Source: Erythrobasidium yunnanense (Eukaryota; Basidiomycota; Cystobasidiomycetes; Erythrobasidiales; Erythrobasidiaceae). Taken from it: 64,000 bases of DNA. The notes under the pieces are model-generated. The model saw only the letters and a list, made by a program, of their open reading frames with translations, was not told the DNA's origin and ran no database searches. This document shows positions 11,140-22,702 of this stretch, in pieces. The first letter of the stretch is position 1, and each line of letters opens with the position of its first letter. Both the position numbers and the translations under genes were made by a program. The stretch covers positions 1,860,001 to 1,924,000 of the forward strand of contig BCJC01000003.1 of assembly GCA_001600175.1 (NCBI GenBank). Direction: 5' to 3'.

Positions 11140-13780
11140 TCAGCAGTCAGAGCCTGCTGACGTGCCGATGAACCTAAATGCACAGACACAAGGTGACATT
11201 AATACAGTCATAAATCGTTCTCTGTCCGGGTGAGGCTTACGAAGTGATGTCATACCCTCTTTGACCCACAGGAGGTGTATCGCTACGGATGCTGTCAGGC
11301 ACAGTATCGTTACTTTGGCAGCTATCGGTATGGCCATGGCCTGCTGAAGCGGCTGGCATGACGGGCGGTCTAAGCGGAGATTCCTCCTCTTCCTCTTCCG
11401 GTGTGGTCTTGATGTCCGGTACAGGGGGCGTGCCTCCAGACATTGCAGAGTTTCTACGCAGGATTGTGTTGCGTAGAGACTGCCGAGCTGTACGTGTGGC
11501 TGTTCCAGTAGCGGAGGGCGGACGTGGGGAGTGTGACAGGGAGACTGAGCTGGTCTTGGACGAGATGGAGGCATGTTTAGTAGTCGTTGAGACTGCTAGA
11601 CTTGCTTGCCTCGGAGGAGGTACGAACGAGCTGGACGACCCTGTACCGGAACTCGCGTTTCTGCTTATCGGCAGACGAAGGGGTTGTAGAGTGTGTGGAG
11701 ACTCTTGCTTCTTTGCCAATTGTACAGCCGGAGCTTGGCTTGGCGGCTTCTTCTGGAAATCGCCTGCTGGCCTTGTGGCAGCAGAAGGCGAAATGACACC
11801 AAAGCCAGTAGGTGTAGCACCTATGTCTACTTCCATGGGCGAGTCAAGCCTGATACCTTGCTCGTTGTATGTTCCTGTTGTGCTCGACAAGACCGACGGA
11901 ACACTGTACGTCTTGCGGTGCGGGTTCGATCTTGTCCTTGCGTGTAAGGCATTCTTGAAAGACACCATTCGAGGCAGACTCTTATCCATCGAGATGTTCC
12001 CAGAGATAGCTCGTCCGTATCCATCAAGGATAGAAGGACCATATCCGCCATCTGGTGACTTTACCATTTCTTGTGTCGAGCTCCTGCCGCTGAACCGAAC
12101 GGGAATCGGATAGTCTTTCCTATCTTCCCAACTGTTTCCCAAATTTGCAGCTTCTTCATCCTCTTTCTGCCAATCCGCTCGCAGGCCGGCAGTCTCGACG
12201 CTCTTGAGAGACCCCGACCGGACAGGTAGCAGCCATGATGGCAGTCTACTAGATCTTCTGATCGTAGGGCCAACAGAAAGCTTCATTTGAGTAGTAGCCT
12301 GGTGCGGAGATGCGTCGCTGGAGAATGGTGACTGGGTATCGAGGCCTGGGTCGATTAACGGTATGGCACCAAGCGAGGGTGTGCTCAACCTCCATGGACT
12401 CTTCTGAGGTACTTCTGGCGGACCTGTACCACGTCTGCCAGGCGTCACTCTCTGCCAATCGACACATCTTCCGTTGCCCTTTTCGTCCATATCAATCGTT
12501 CGCATGTATGTCGATATATCGAATGCTTGATAGAGTACGTCGAGAAGCCAGATGTAGATTTGGACAGCTAGTAGAAGTCGAGCGAGAGGTGTCTCGATGA
12601 AGGCATGTACCGCGAAACCGGCGAAACAGATCGACATGGCGAGGAGGGTTCCAGTGAGGAGAGGGAGGATGCGATAGAGCCGTAGTCGGTCGATGCCATG
12701 TATGGTCAGCTGGCCGAAGACAAGCATGGCGGCGAGAATCTGATAGCGAAAGAGATTAGAACAATGCGCGAGCAGCATGCGACGTGGACATACCAGGAAG
12801 ACGAGTTGTAGAGAGGAGCTAGCTAGAAACAGGTCCGCGAAGGTCTCTTTCCGCTGAGCTAGCATGCGCCGCCAAGCTATGTCCAGAGCGGTGATGACAG
12901 ACTGTGGTAAGCAGCCAAGCGCATGATAAGTTCATCTACATCACTACAAGAGCCAATACTTTAGACTTACCAAATAGGCGAACACGAAACAACTGAGGCA
13001 GCAAAGATAGTTATTTTAGAAGACATCGGCCGCGTGCAATCGAATGCTACTTACTATGCTATCCAGTTACTCATCAACTTAAGACAGCTATTCTGGGAGT
13101 ATAGAGCCTTGGTTCTCCAGGAGAATGCATCTTCTGGGTCAAGCGACATGCTAGATGCTGCTTCCTCTTTGCCAAGCTACGACACGAAAACCTAATTAGA
13201 GATGCTGAAAAATCACTGAGACACCACACTTACCGAGACAGTCCGTAAGTAGAGAAAAAGAAGCGACATGGACGTGAAGATGGACATGCTCGTTTCCGAG
13301 ATAGCATCAAGTCCGTGTGATCTGGTCGAAGATTAGTCATTGCATTGTACGACTTGATGATAAGAATGAGTAGCCTACGTATTGTCGTCGAGACCGCGGC
13401 TGTGATCTGTATTTCCTTGAAGTAGGCTGAGCATATCGAAGAAGCCAGCTGAGAAGCCGAACAGCGTCGCTACACTGATAGAGATGCTAGCGCTGTACAT
13501 GCTGTCAGAATGATGTTCGCCTATTGGATTATCGAAATGACGCCAACTCACGGAGTCCTGACAACGCAGAAGCTTTGCGTCAGTTTCGCCATTCTGGCTT
13601 TCGCAAGGTGTATAACGCCTACAGTCTATCTGTGAGTAGTAATAGCATTGCGCTAGCCAGTCCCAGTACGCCCAATGCGATCAGAGGGACATCGCTGAGA
13701 AGTTGCTGGATCTCTCCAGATGTCGACCAAACGAGCTTGTTGGGGTAGTCTATGCATCCCGCTGTTTGGTTCCAGGCCAT
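11140..13780 (-). CDS. Multi-pass membrane protein with long Ser/Pro-rich cytosolic tail (about 719 aa)
   Basis: Unrecognised family. Exons: 13623-13780, a likely 6-nt exon 13552-13557, 13379-13501, 13234-13321, 13055-13176, 12971-12992, 12794-12901, 11241-12739 and 11140-11173. The first 260 or so residues hold about seven hydrophobic segments, including VPLIALGVLGLASAMLLLL, SISISVATLFGFSAGFF, SIFTSMSLLFLYLRTV, ILAAMLVFGQLTIHG and ILPLLTGTLLAMSICFAGF, giving a receptor-like topology. The rest is low-complexity Ser-, Pro- and Thr-rich tail with basic patches. A variant keeping the last intron stops at 11237 after GYDITS, but a good GTAAGC donor and a TTTAG acceptor favour the longer end. A GPCR-like role is possible but unproven. 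Confidence 0.7.
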
Positions 13781-14174
13781 GTTATGGCTTGCGAGCTATA
13801 TACGAGCCAGGCCAGCTGGGTGGCAATGCGAATTGGTGATTCTCCAGGATTACAGCTGACGGCCCATTATTCGAGGAGGTGAATGGCAGATGGTACAGAT
13901 TTGGGCTGTCCAGCAGCGAAGTGATGTATTAGTGCAACAGTTAGTGAGAGAACAAGCAAATGTGAGTCTGGGAGATGCAGGGTCCCTTGGTCGTGAGGCT
14001 ACAGGGCACGCTGGGCGACGGGCGGGAGGAGGAGGGCGGCGCATGCAGGAGGGCTTAGACCTTGACATGTTGCGTCTAGACCGTTCATTCTGCATTAAGA
14101 CTTGCTTTCGGTCGTGGCTTTGTAGCTTCCCAAAGTGCAGCCTTGACGGGTTCAGTTTCGCTCGACTCCGGAAC
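13781..14174. promoter_or_regulatory. Divergent intergenic region
   Basis: About 390 bases between the divergent starts of the multi-pass membrane protein and FAP7. An open frame runs through into FAP7 from 13890, but the segment before 14175 has no protein-like motif and the FAP7 N-terminus is already complete. I see a probable shared promoter only. Confidence 0.4.
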
Positions 14175-14917
14175 ATGGCAGCTTCAACTTCTTCATCAGC
14201 TTCGACGTCAGCTACCTCTTCCACATCCTCTCGCAGACTGCCCAACATCGTGATAACGGGGACGCCTGGGACTGGCAAGACTTCGCATGCGGCAGCCTTC
14301 GTCGAAGCGTGTCCTTGGGAGTATGTCCACATCAACGTAGGAGATCTCGTGAAAGAGCGTGGATGCCATCAAGGATGGAACGAAGAATGGCAGAGCTACG
14401 ATGTGGACGATGACAAGGTGCGAAGAAGCTCAAAAGCAAGAAATCCTGCAGTATCCGCCGGCTGACTTTCTTGGCACAGTTATTGGACGAGCTCGAAAAC
14501 GAAGTAGCAAATGGAGGAAGAATCATCGACTGGCACAGCTGCGAACTGTTTCCTGAACGATGGGTAGACTTGGTCATCGTGATTCGGTGTCAGCATACAA
14601 AGCTATGGGAAAGGCTAGAGAAGCGGTGGGCCTGCACTACTATATACACTAACACCTCACATACTGATGTGATGTGTGAATATAGCGGCTACCCGCTCAA
14701 CAAGATTCAAGAGAACAACGAAGCGGAGATCATGCAGACTGTTCTGGAAGAAGCGCAAGCATCGTATGCAGCAGATATAGTAGTAGAGCTACAGAGCGAG
14801 ACGCCGGAAGATATGGACAGCAACGTCGACAGGATGCTGCAGTGGGTGCAAAACTGGCGGAAAGATCGAGGGCTGTCTGAGCAGCCAGAAGATGAGGAGC
14901 AAGCAAAGACGGGGTGA
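14175..14917 (+). CDS. FAP7: Adenylate kinase isoenzyme 6 / Fap7 (206 aa)
   Basis: Three exons: 14175-14417, 14480-14625 and 14686-14917. After a Ser/Thr-rich leader the P-loop reads NIVITGTPGTGKTSHAAAF (residues about 23-42). It is followed by YVHINVGDLVKERG, the acidic SYDVDDDK, RIIDWHSCELFPERWVDLV and RGYPLNKIQENNEAEI. These are the standard AK6/Fap7 blocks, including the LID-proximal RGY region. In yeast, Fap7 is an ATPase required for final 18S rRNA maturation and acts with Rps14. The length is slightly above the usual 170-200 aa because of the N-terminal leader and the acidic C-terminus. Confidence 0.95.
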
Positions 14918-15387
14918 AGGAGCGTCTATCACTGGAAGGACATAGACTGGACGCAGCGAGACCATCACGGAAAGCACAGGGAGATCCTGACACAAGAGTA
15001 CCTCTTGAGAAACCACGCTGCACCGGAAACAGCTACGACACATCACTCAGATTATCTACTTCATCTTCGATGTCGGCCCTTTCCTTGCTTGGTCACTTGG
15101 GCAGCGTCGACAGCCTCCCGTGGTCCATATTCGAGCTGAAACCGCAGTATGATTACAAGCCTTAGCCGTGTGAGTTGACGGGAAGTCTCTCTGAGTCACC
15201 CTTCTCTCTACAAGTACAGCTATACAGCGTGTAATCGAGACAGCAGGTCCAGTGAGAACAGGTGGCCAAGCAGTATAGGTGTCGAGGAGGGGGGCGAGGG
15301 AATCAACGCTGTCAATAAATAGTATGCTGCAAGAACCTTCTTTGCTAGCTATACACGCCGCGTGCACACGATCCTATGTTGTCTATG
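14918..15387. other. Convergent intergenic region
   Basis: About 470 bases between the stop of FAP7 (+) and the stop of the hydrolase (-). Short open frames are present but have no motifs. It probably holds both 3' UTRs and polyadenylation signals. Confidence 0.4.
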
Positions 15388-17463
15388 CTACATATGCTTG
15401 AAATGCATGATGAATTCTGGCGCCTCTCCCTCCAGAACCTTTTCCTGCTGGTTCTTCCAATGCTCCTTCTCCTTGTGCTTTCCAAACACCCCAAACCCTA
15501 CCCGGTTCCTGACACTATCCTCTCCAATGCCAGCTTCTGGCTCTTCCTGCGGTTGTGGCATACCCTCTAGCGGGAGGATGGCTCTCAGAAACTCCAAAGA
15601 CGCTTTGATGTTCAGGTCCAGGCATCTTGTCGCATCTACCTGCAGAGCCGACAAAGGCAGATGCAACAGAGTCCTGTTGAACAGGACGGGTACATCGCTT
15701 TGCGCCAGATGCACCGATCCTTTCACTTCCAAAGAAATACTCTTGCCGCTCTCTTCGAAACTTTCTTGGATGATTGCTTTGGTATAGGGTGAGACCTCTG
15801 ACCAGTTGGCAAACATCGTGCTGTTGATACTGAGTAATGGGACAGAGACTCTCTCTCGCGGTAGATGAGGTAGGAGTGCGTCGCCCAATGGGTGGTGAGG
15901 AGTCCCCTTGACCGCTCGCGACTCCTTATCAGCAGGCGCGACCTATCGAAGACAGATTGCTCAGCATGCCGCTTCTATGTATACCAAGCGCAGTGAGCGT
16001 ACAGGTGATGACCAGGGATCAAGAAGGATGCCAAGCTTGAATGGCCACTTCTTGGGATGCAGATGGGCCGCCTTGATCTTCTCTGGATCCTCCGAAACCC
16101 GCAGACTTTCGATGGTCGACGCCCCTCCGAAACTATGCCCAGCGATCTTGATGAAGAGTCAGCATTGCAAGGCAATCCCCCCACGATATGATACAAGTGG
16201 GCGAACTTACAGATAAATTGTCTTCAAGATCCAAACGGCCCTTGAACTGCTGTAAGCATCGATCCTGGTCTTCCAGCTTCCTCATCCGTCCTCTCCCATT
16301 TCTGCAATATGCAAGATGCGTGTGGTCCACTTTCCCTCGATTCAGGGCATGAAGCTTTTCCATGCATTCTTCAATCTCGAATAAGCGCATCTGAATCTGT
16401 CCCCGTCGCAATTCTAGCGTCTTATCGTGCGGATCTGTCCAGTCCGGTGCGTTGTCACCCTGATAACCCATCTGGAAGGAAAAGTCACTCTAATTAGTAT
16501 CAAAGGAAGAAGGCAATCGAGACGGGACTTGCTTTCTCAGGCTTGATTGCTGGTTGTTTGATACGAGGATAGAGACGCATGCCTGCACGCGGATATGCCA
16601 TGCCATTCCGCTTGGCCTCCCTTCTAGCATAATCGTCCGGCAGCTTTTTGGGGTTCAGCAGCACCTATAGCATCAAGACGTATATCATGAATCAGAAGAG
16701 CCGCCATATTATTTATTTCCTCGATTGATTGGCACAACTCACCAAAGGCCCTGTCCCGTCGCGATGCTCGACTGCACAAACAATGAACCCATTAGATGCC
16801 CAGGCGCTGCATATCTCCGAATAGACACGAGGTGTCCCTGATAAGCCATGAGAGAAGAGGATGACCGGGATCTTCTGGGGGAGTCTAGGTTCCAACGTCC
16901 TTTCGGCTGCAAAATGGGCAATTAAGTACGAAGCCGGATACTCAAGCCAGGGACTTGAGCCGCAACTCACTCTTCTCTCCTTCTGTATGACTGCCAACAA
17001 GAGGTGCGCCCTCCAACGTCTTGATGCGTACACCATATACGAAGACCAACGCCAGAGCCGAGAAGAGCCAGCTGAAGTATTTCGGGATAGAGAACGACTG
17101 AACGTACGCTTGTGCGAACGTCCAAGCTGGTCTATGTATCCATTTTGGCTGGAAATAGGCCCGCTTGGCCTCTTTGCCTTCTGCAAGGGTCGGATAGTAG
17201 AGGACGAATGCGACGGTCTCCAAGTCAAGTGAAGCCTTTTGTTTCGAATGGTGCTTCTCGAACGTCCCAAAGTGCTTTGGGTTCTGAGCGCGACCTTCTC
17301 AAAGAACATGCACGTGTGAATTACGAGATATATGTCACATCTCATTGAAAAGCTAGGAAGAAGCCGTACATTCAAAGTCCAGAGTACCGACGTTGAAAGG
17401 TCCTGGAGGCTGCGGAAGCCGTGGGAAGAAGCTGCTTTCACCCAAAGATGAGCTGCATATCAT
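15388..17463 (-). CDS. PAF-acetylhydrolase-like serine hydrolase (557 aa)
   Basis: Seven exons: 17370-17463, 16971-17294, 16743-16906, 16533-16664, 16211-16471, 16003-16146 and 15388-15942. The N-terminus (FPRLPQPPGPFNVGTLDFE) and VAFVLYYP match the platelet-activating factor acetylhydrolase family, as does the oxyanion region IPVILFSHGLSGTP. The nucleophile elbow is IAGHSFGG with Ser about residue 330. The Asp lies in LGILLDPW and the His in GSVHLAQSD. These enzymes cleave short or oxidised sn-2 acyl chains from phospholipids. A hydrophobic segment near SWLFSALALVFVYGV suggests membrane association. The intron 16472-16532 is GC-AG. The first ATG that keeps the family N-terminus was used as start. 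Confidence 0.9.
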
Positions 17464-17690
17464 AGCCGGATCATCATGGTCTTGGAAGCTTGCCGTTCTG
17501 AGAAACGCAGGCCTGGCAGCTCGCGCTTGTGTGTGTCTGGTTTCTGCTTCATCAAAGCAGGGTAAAAGACTATCGCAGCTGGAAGAGCGAAGTGATGGTC
17601 TCATATGTATGAGAGGAAAGAGCAATTTATCGGTCCGGTCAGTGACGATATACATAGAAAAGCAACAAGTATTCACGTTTGACGAGCGCA

Positions 17691-18995
17691 CTACGAGTAC
17701 ATATCTGGGTTGTTGCTATTATTGTTCCCCCTTGCACCTCCAGCTCCAGCTCCTCCGAACTGTTCTGCAAGCTGTCTGATAGACGGATCTTGCATCATCG
17801 ACCCTATGTCACTCATGTTTGGCATCCCACCACCTGACTGGAAGCGCTCTGCCATCTGTCTGATCATTGGGTTCTGCATCAGCCTCTCCATTCCTCCACC
17901 TTGCATCATTTGCTGAGCCATAGCCATCATCTGAGGGTTGTTCATCATGGATGAGAGATCGGGCATGCCGCCTCCTGCGCCTCCGAGTCCAGCGAAGGGA
18001 TTCCCACCTGCAGGAGGACTAGCGACATTGCGATCGGGTCCGCCAACATCGTCGTCGTCTTCTTCGGAAAGCTTGGACTTGGCAGTGTTGAGGGAAGACT
18101 TCATGGAAGCGTTGGTAGGATCGAGCTCTACGCCTTTCTCATATGCTTCTACAGCTTCAGAGTATCGCCCTAGCGAGAAGTATGCGTGTCTGTAATGTCC
18201 AAGCGAGGTCAGCTCTACGCAACCTGAAAGAGATAAGTAGTCAAGTTCACCCCAATCTCGAATACGCCTTTGCGAACTTGCTATCCAGCTCAGCAGCGTG
18301 CTTTGCATCGTCAATTGCCTTGAGCTGGTCTCCAGCTTGCGAGTAAGCGGCAGCTCGGTTTGAGAAGTAGACTGGACTTGTTCCGTTCTTTGCAATAGCC
18401 TCTGTGTATTTCGCAATGGCGCCGCTGTAGTTCTTGTTGGCCATGAGCTGGTTACCCTCGCCCTTGAGCTTCTCGGCTGCTTGCTTGTCGCTTTCGCTGA
18501 CGGCGCCAGGTGTAGGTGTTGACTTGCTGGGCTGTCAACAGTACGACACCATCAGCTGGGTTCTACGAATGCTGCAGACAAGCCAGCTCACAGTGGACGT
18601 GGCAGAAGATGACGCGGTCGCAGGAGAAGCAGTGGTCTTGCTAGTTGAGCCTCGTTTCGCCTCAGTCTTGAGGTAGACATCGAATATCTGTGTCAAGTTG
18701 GCAGGCTTGACGGATAGCTGGCTCTTCTGGGCCTCGTCGTTCATGTCGACTGAGAAGGCCTCGCCGATGCATTGAACTGGCCGGACAAGTCAGCATTGTG
18801 TAGAATTGATGTTGGTTGTTTGCAGCCCACTGGCTACTTCGATGCCTTCCTTGTCGTCCTGCTTGATTGAGCCATCGTCCATCGAGGCCTGGAGGAACTC
18901 GCAGATGGAGTAGACGAGCCGCTGTTTTCTGCAGACTAATCATTAGGAGTGGTTCTGATGCACATCTATCATGAGTTTACTGACTTGTCTGCCAT
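17691..18995 (-). CDS. SGT2: Small glutamine-rich TPR co-chaperone Sgt2 (357 aa)
   Basis: Five exons: 18985-18995, 18831-18928, 18592-18776, 18251-18531 and 17691-18189. The N-terminal dimerisation helix (KKQRLVYSICEFLQA) is followed by three TPRs (GNQLMANKNYSGAIAKYTEA, FSNRAAAYSQAGDQ and HAYFSLGRYSEAVEAYEKGV). The C-terminal Met- and Gly-rich domain carries NPQMMAMAQQMMQ and NPMIRQMAERF motifs. Sgt2 captures tail-anchored proteins through the C-terminal domain and passes them to the GET pathway, binding Get4/5 at the N-terminus and Hsp70/Hsp90 through the TPRs. Length and order match the family. It is divergent from the gene at 19065, with about 70 bases between starts. Confidence 0.95.
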
Positions 18996-19064
18996 GATTT
19001 CAACACTTTCTGGATGGTTTCCGCTCAACCTGCGCTTGGACTTCGCTCAAATGTATCGATAGCG
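18996..19064. promoter_or_regulatory. Very short bidirectional promoter SGT2 / NFKBIL1-like
   Basis: Only 69 bases separate the SGT2 start codon from the preferred start of the plus-strand gene. If the earlier in-frame ATG at 19014 is used, only 18 bases remain. The 5' UTRs and core promoters must overlap, so the two genes are likely transcribed from a shared open region. Confidence 0.6.
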
Positions 19065-20263
19065 ATGGGCAAGCTGCGGCTCAAGGAGACGGCACTTGAG
19101 CGCAGCGAGAGAGAGCGAGAAGAAGACAGACGCAGCAGCAAGAAACGGCGGAAAAAGCACACCAAAGATGGATCATCGAGTTCGCGATATTACGACAATG
19201 AAGGCCTGTTAGACGAGAGTCGCCATGTTCCAAAACCATCAAGAAACAGCGATGAAGATGATTCAGATGCCTGGGTACCGCCGCGACCAAGCAAGGATAG
19301 ACCTTATGTCCCATATAGCTTTGATGATGACACCGAAGAGTCAAGACTTCCGCCATCTGGAGCTCACAAGAATGATAGAATGCATGAGCAGGAAGACTTC
19401 ACTCAGAGACTCTTCGAAGCAATGGCAGAAGACGAAGGCTTTGATCCATACTCGAATCACGCTCATAACTCCGGAATCTCGTTTGATTATCGAGAAGACC
19501 TGATGGACAGACGATCAGGATATGGAGCAAGTGGTGTCGCAACAGATAGATTCGTCGACCCGAGTACAGGGGCAATCCTGAATCGAGTGGTCTTCAAAGA
19601 TGCCATGACCGAAGACGAGTGAGTCAGGCGCCGTCTCGTCATTGTCAGCCAGCTGAACATTACGTCCCAGATATGCAGAACATATTCGACAAGGCATGTT
19701 CCGTCGAACACGCAAAGAAGAGCTCGCACGGCAGGAAGAGCTAGCCAAACTTAAGGCCGCGAAAGAGCGCAAGAAAGCTGAAGACCTAGCACGTATGCGA
19801 GATGTCGAAGCCGAGCGAGAGCGTAAGCTTGAAGAGCGTGCTCGGAAGAAGGCACAAGCTGGGACGATCAAGTCTCGCGAAGCATATCAAGCAGCCTGGG
19901 CCCGTCTTGTTGATCCGAAGACGCAGAATGAGGATCTCAGAAGTGATGAGTTTCCATGGCCGATACCGCCTGGGGGTGGTGGCGAAATCGATAAGAAGGC
20001 TGTCAAGGACTTCCTGACTGCGCATTTGGAGGATGAGGATAGTAAGAAGGTCAAACAGGCTATTAGGACGGCCGTCCTTGCGTACCATCCAGATAGATTC
20101 GATAGATATGTATCGAGGGTCAAGAACGAGAAGGAGAGGGATAGCGTGCGAGCGATGGGATGTGAGTTTACGCTAAATTCTCAGACTCGGATGCCCGGCT
20201 GACTCCGTCTGGTATGTAGTACGTATCAGTCAGATCCTCAACGAGCTTCTACAAGATCTGTAG
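19065..20263 (+). CDS. NFKBIL1-like nuclear protein with a degenerate J-like C-terminus (362 aa)
   Basis: Three exons: 19065-19618, 19671-20161 and 20220-20263. The N-terminus is basic (ERSEREREEDRRSSKKRRKK) and looks like a nuclear localisation signal. A central acidic region follows, then a long charged coiled coil (about residues 195-255). The C-terminus ARLVDPKTQNEDLRSDEFPW, IRTAVLAYHPDRFDRYVSRV and LRISQILNELL matches the conserved tail of NF-kappa-B inhibitor-like 1 proteins; YHPDRF resembles the HPD turn of J domains. Animal NFKBIL1 is nuclear and linked to splicing and immunity; fungal members are uncharacterised. An upstream in-frame ATG at 19014 would add 17 residues. Confidence 0.78.
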
Positions 20264-20358
20264 ATATAGAAGCTTACTACCGCAGAAGTATACTGTCGTT
20301 ATATACTACGCACTGGAGACTTGCAACTATCAAGACAAAGCTTGGACTGACACTACAC

Positions 20359-22229
20359 TCAGAACTTCCTAGCCTCGTACCCCTCAACTTCAGCCTTCTC
20401 CCCGCCGGCTTCGAGGACGTCCTCCTTGTGGACGATCTTTACATCGCCGAATATTTCGTCTATCTCCTCGAGTGACCGGCCTTTGGTTTCTGGCAAGACG
20501 AGATAGAAGACAGCCGCGCAGATAGCGTTCGTGAGGATGAAGAGAATCTACATCGCAAAAGATTAGTACCAATACCCATAGTCTGGTGAATAACGACACC
20601 GCAGGACTTACGTAGTACTTGTAGCCGACTCGAGCGAGAGCAACAGGTGAACATTGCGTGATGATCAGACTGATCGAGTAGTGGACGACCTGGACCACTG
20701 CATTTGCTTTCGCTCTGAGTTCGGTTGTGAAGACTTCAGGCGGGATGATCCAGGTCATTGGTCCAAGAAGAGCAGAGTAGTTGGCAGATACTGCAAAGAT
20801 GCATGCGATAAGTCCGCGCTGGGCCGCTGCGTTGGTCGGCTGGCCCCTAATCGCCGGGTATTTCGCTGCTAGAACTGTGATGACGAGGTAGCAGAGGGAC
20901 AATAAGCTGGAACTTGTGACCAGAATCTTGCGACGGCCGATCCTGTCGACGAAGAAGAGCGAGGCAATGCAGGCAATGGGCGCAACACTGCCGTAGAGGC
21001 CGCTGACCAGCAGTCGTCGGTTCTGATCGTAGTTGAGCGTCTCGTAGATGTCCGTTTGATCTGCAATTTCACACTCAGTTAAGGCGGACACCTATCGGAA
21101 GCTTTCAGCCATACAGCTGCAAGCAGGCAGAGTCAGCATCATCCAGGTTCTGAATGACTAAGACTCACTATTGAACGAAAGAGATTCCAGAAAGCATTGC
21201 ACCGGCCCACACGAAAGTCCCGACAAATAGGCGCTTGCGGAATGGTCGTGTCTTGAGCAAAGTTCCCCAAGATACATCGCGCTGAGCCGCGATCTCTGCT
21301 CTGATATTCGCTTGAATGACAGCGAACTCGGTTTGACACCACTCATCGTTCCTTCCGTTGTGATGGTAGCTTCGAAATGCTTGTTCGGCTTCTGCATCTC
21401 TGCCTTTGAGCAGCAACCATCGAGGAGATTCTGCCAGGAAGAGTACGCCGACGCCAAGGACAAGCGCGGGAATGCCTTGAATAGCAAAGCCAAGTCGCCA
21501 TTGATTCGCGTTGTTCCACTTGCCTTCCAGCACCCCAAGCCAAAGAGCTGTGAAGAAGCCCCAGGCGACCGCTGTAATTGAGTTTCAGTCTTTGTCAAAT
21601 ACGCAAGGATCTCACTTACCCATCTGGGTTACTGCTGTAACTCTTGCACGCTCGTGAGTTTTGGCGATTTCAGCGGCAAAGACAGGAGACACGCCAGTCT
21701 AAGTCAACGGTCAGCAGCCATTGCAAGAGCTTGTCAAGCTTCGTTAAGCATCTCACAATGGTTCCAACAGCATAACCAACCAGTAGTCTGCCAACGATTA
21801 CTTTGAGTAATCTGGTCAGCTAAGAACTAACTTGCCGGATGAGATAACCTACACATGCCAACATGGGCAGCACCCGCCATGAGTGCTCCTCCAATAATTC
21901 CAAAGATGCACCCAAATGATATGGCTCTTCTCCTTCCCCATCGATCAGAGGTCACGGAGACGCTTGCGGAGCCCAACCATGATCCCGCTTGATAAATTGA
22001 GACAATAGCTCCTCTTAGAGAAGGGTCAGGTGATCCAAAGTAATTCCGGAAGCTTGCGAGAGCTAAACTCGGGGTGATGATACCCTGACAGGAGGATCAG
22101 CTGGTTGAACGCCGAAATCAGGAGCGGTTTGCCTACACTGTCGAAGCCATAAAGGAACCCGCCCAAGCCAAGTAGCAAACTTGTCAAGAATGTTTTCGAG
22201 AAGATCCGCTGGTCAATAGACTGCTCCAT
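20359..22229 (-). CDS. MFS sugar transporter (496 aa)
   Basis: Exons: 22137-22229, 21853-22084, 21757-21800, 21620-21698, 21169-21571, an inferred 2-nt exon 21115-21116, 20612-21060 and 20359-20547. Sugar-porter signatures appear in order: GFLYGFDSGIITPSLAL, the loop 2-3 motif DRWGRRRAISFG, GRLLVGYAVGT, ESPRWLLLKGRD, the QYY of TM7, VDRIGRRKILV and PETKGRSLEEIDEIF. Twelve membrane segments are expected. The 2-nt exon restores both frame and the QYY signature. A C-terminal acidic tail follows. Substrate cannot be told from sequence. The gene is divergent from the cytochrome P450, with about 470 bases between. Confidence 0.92.
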
Positions 22230-22702
22230 GTTCGTAGGTGGACCTCGATTCTCGCGGCAAGGCGAGTGACTGTCTGAGAGGCGACGATGAGCAGGGAAGA
22301 GAAGGCGATTGAGTTAGTAATGGATTATGGAGTTGAAGTGCGGAGATGGTGTAAAGTCTGGACACTGAAGAAAGGTAGGACCGGTCAAGAGGAGGAGGGC
22401 GGCGTAAACGTATGAACCGTAACAAAGCAGCACGGCTATAGCAGGCTATCATCGTAAGCTGACGAGTATCTACTGATCATTCAATAAGGTACAGTACTGC
22501 CGAAAGGCTTGGGCTTCGGCAGGCCCCGCTCAGAGACCTCGGCTTCAATTATGCATGAGGAAAGCGATGTGGACGAGCATTTCCGTACTCTGAGGATGTA
22601 AGAAAGGGTCTGCAGCATTACGAGAGTCGGATGATAGGAAGGACCGCAGCCTCTGTGTCACAGAGCAGCGCGTAGTTGCAGGCTTGCACATCCAGCAGAA
22701 TC
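22230..22702. promoter_or_regulatory. Divergent promoter, sugar transporter / P450
   Basis: About 470 bases between divergent start codons. No coding frame fits. It contains CT- and GA-rich tracts close to the transporter start, common in fungal promoters. A shared regulator is possible. Confidence 0.4.

Noticed and set aside
11289-12113. Plus-strand 274-codon open frame
   Set aside because: It is antisense to the disordered tail of the multi-pass membrane protein and has no motif. The minus-strand frame connects through splice sites to conserved-looking exons.
13890-14174. N-terminal extension of FAP7
   Set aside because: The frame is open from 13890, but this segment is Gly- and Arg-rich without conservation, and the family P-loop needs only the ATG at 14175.
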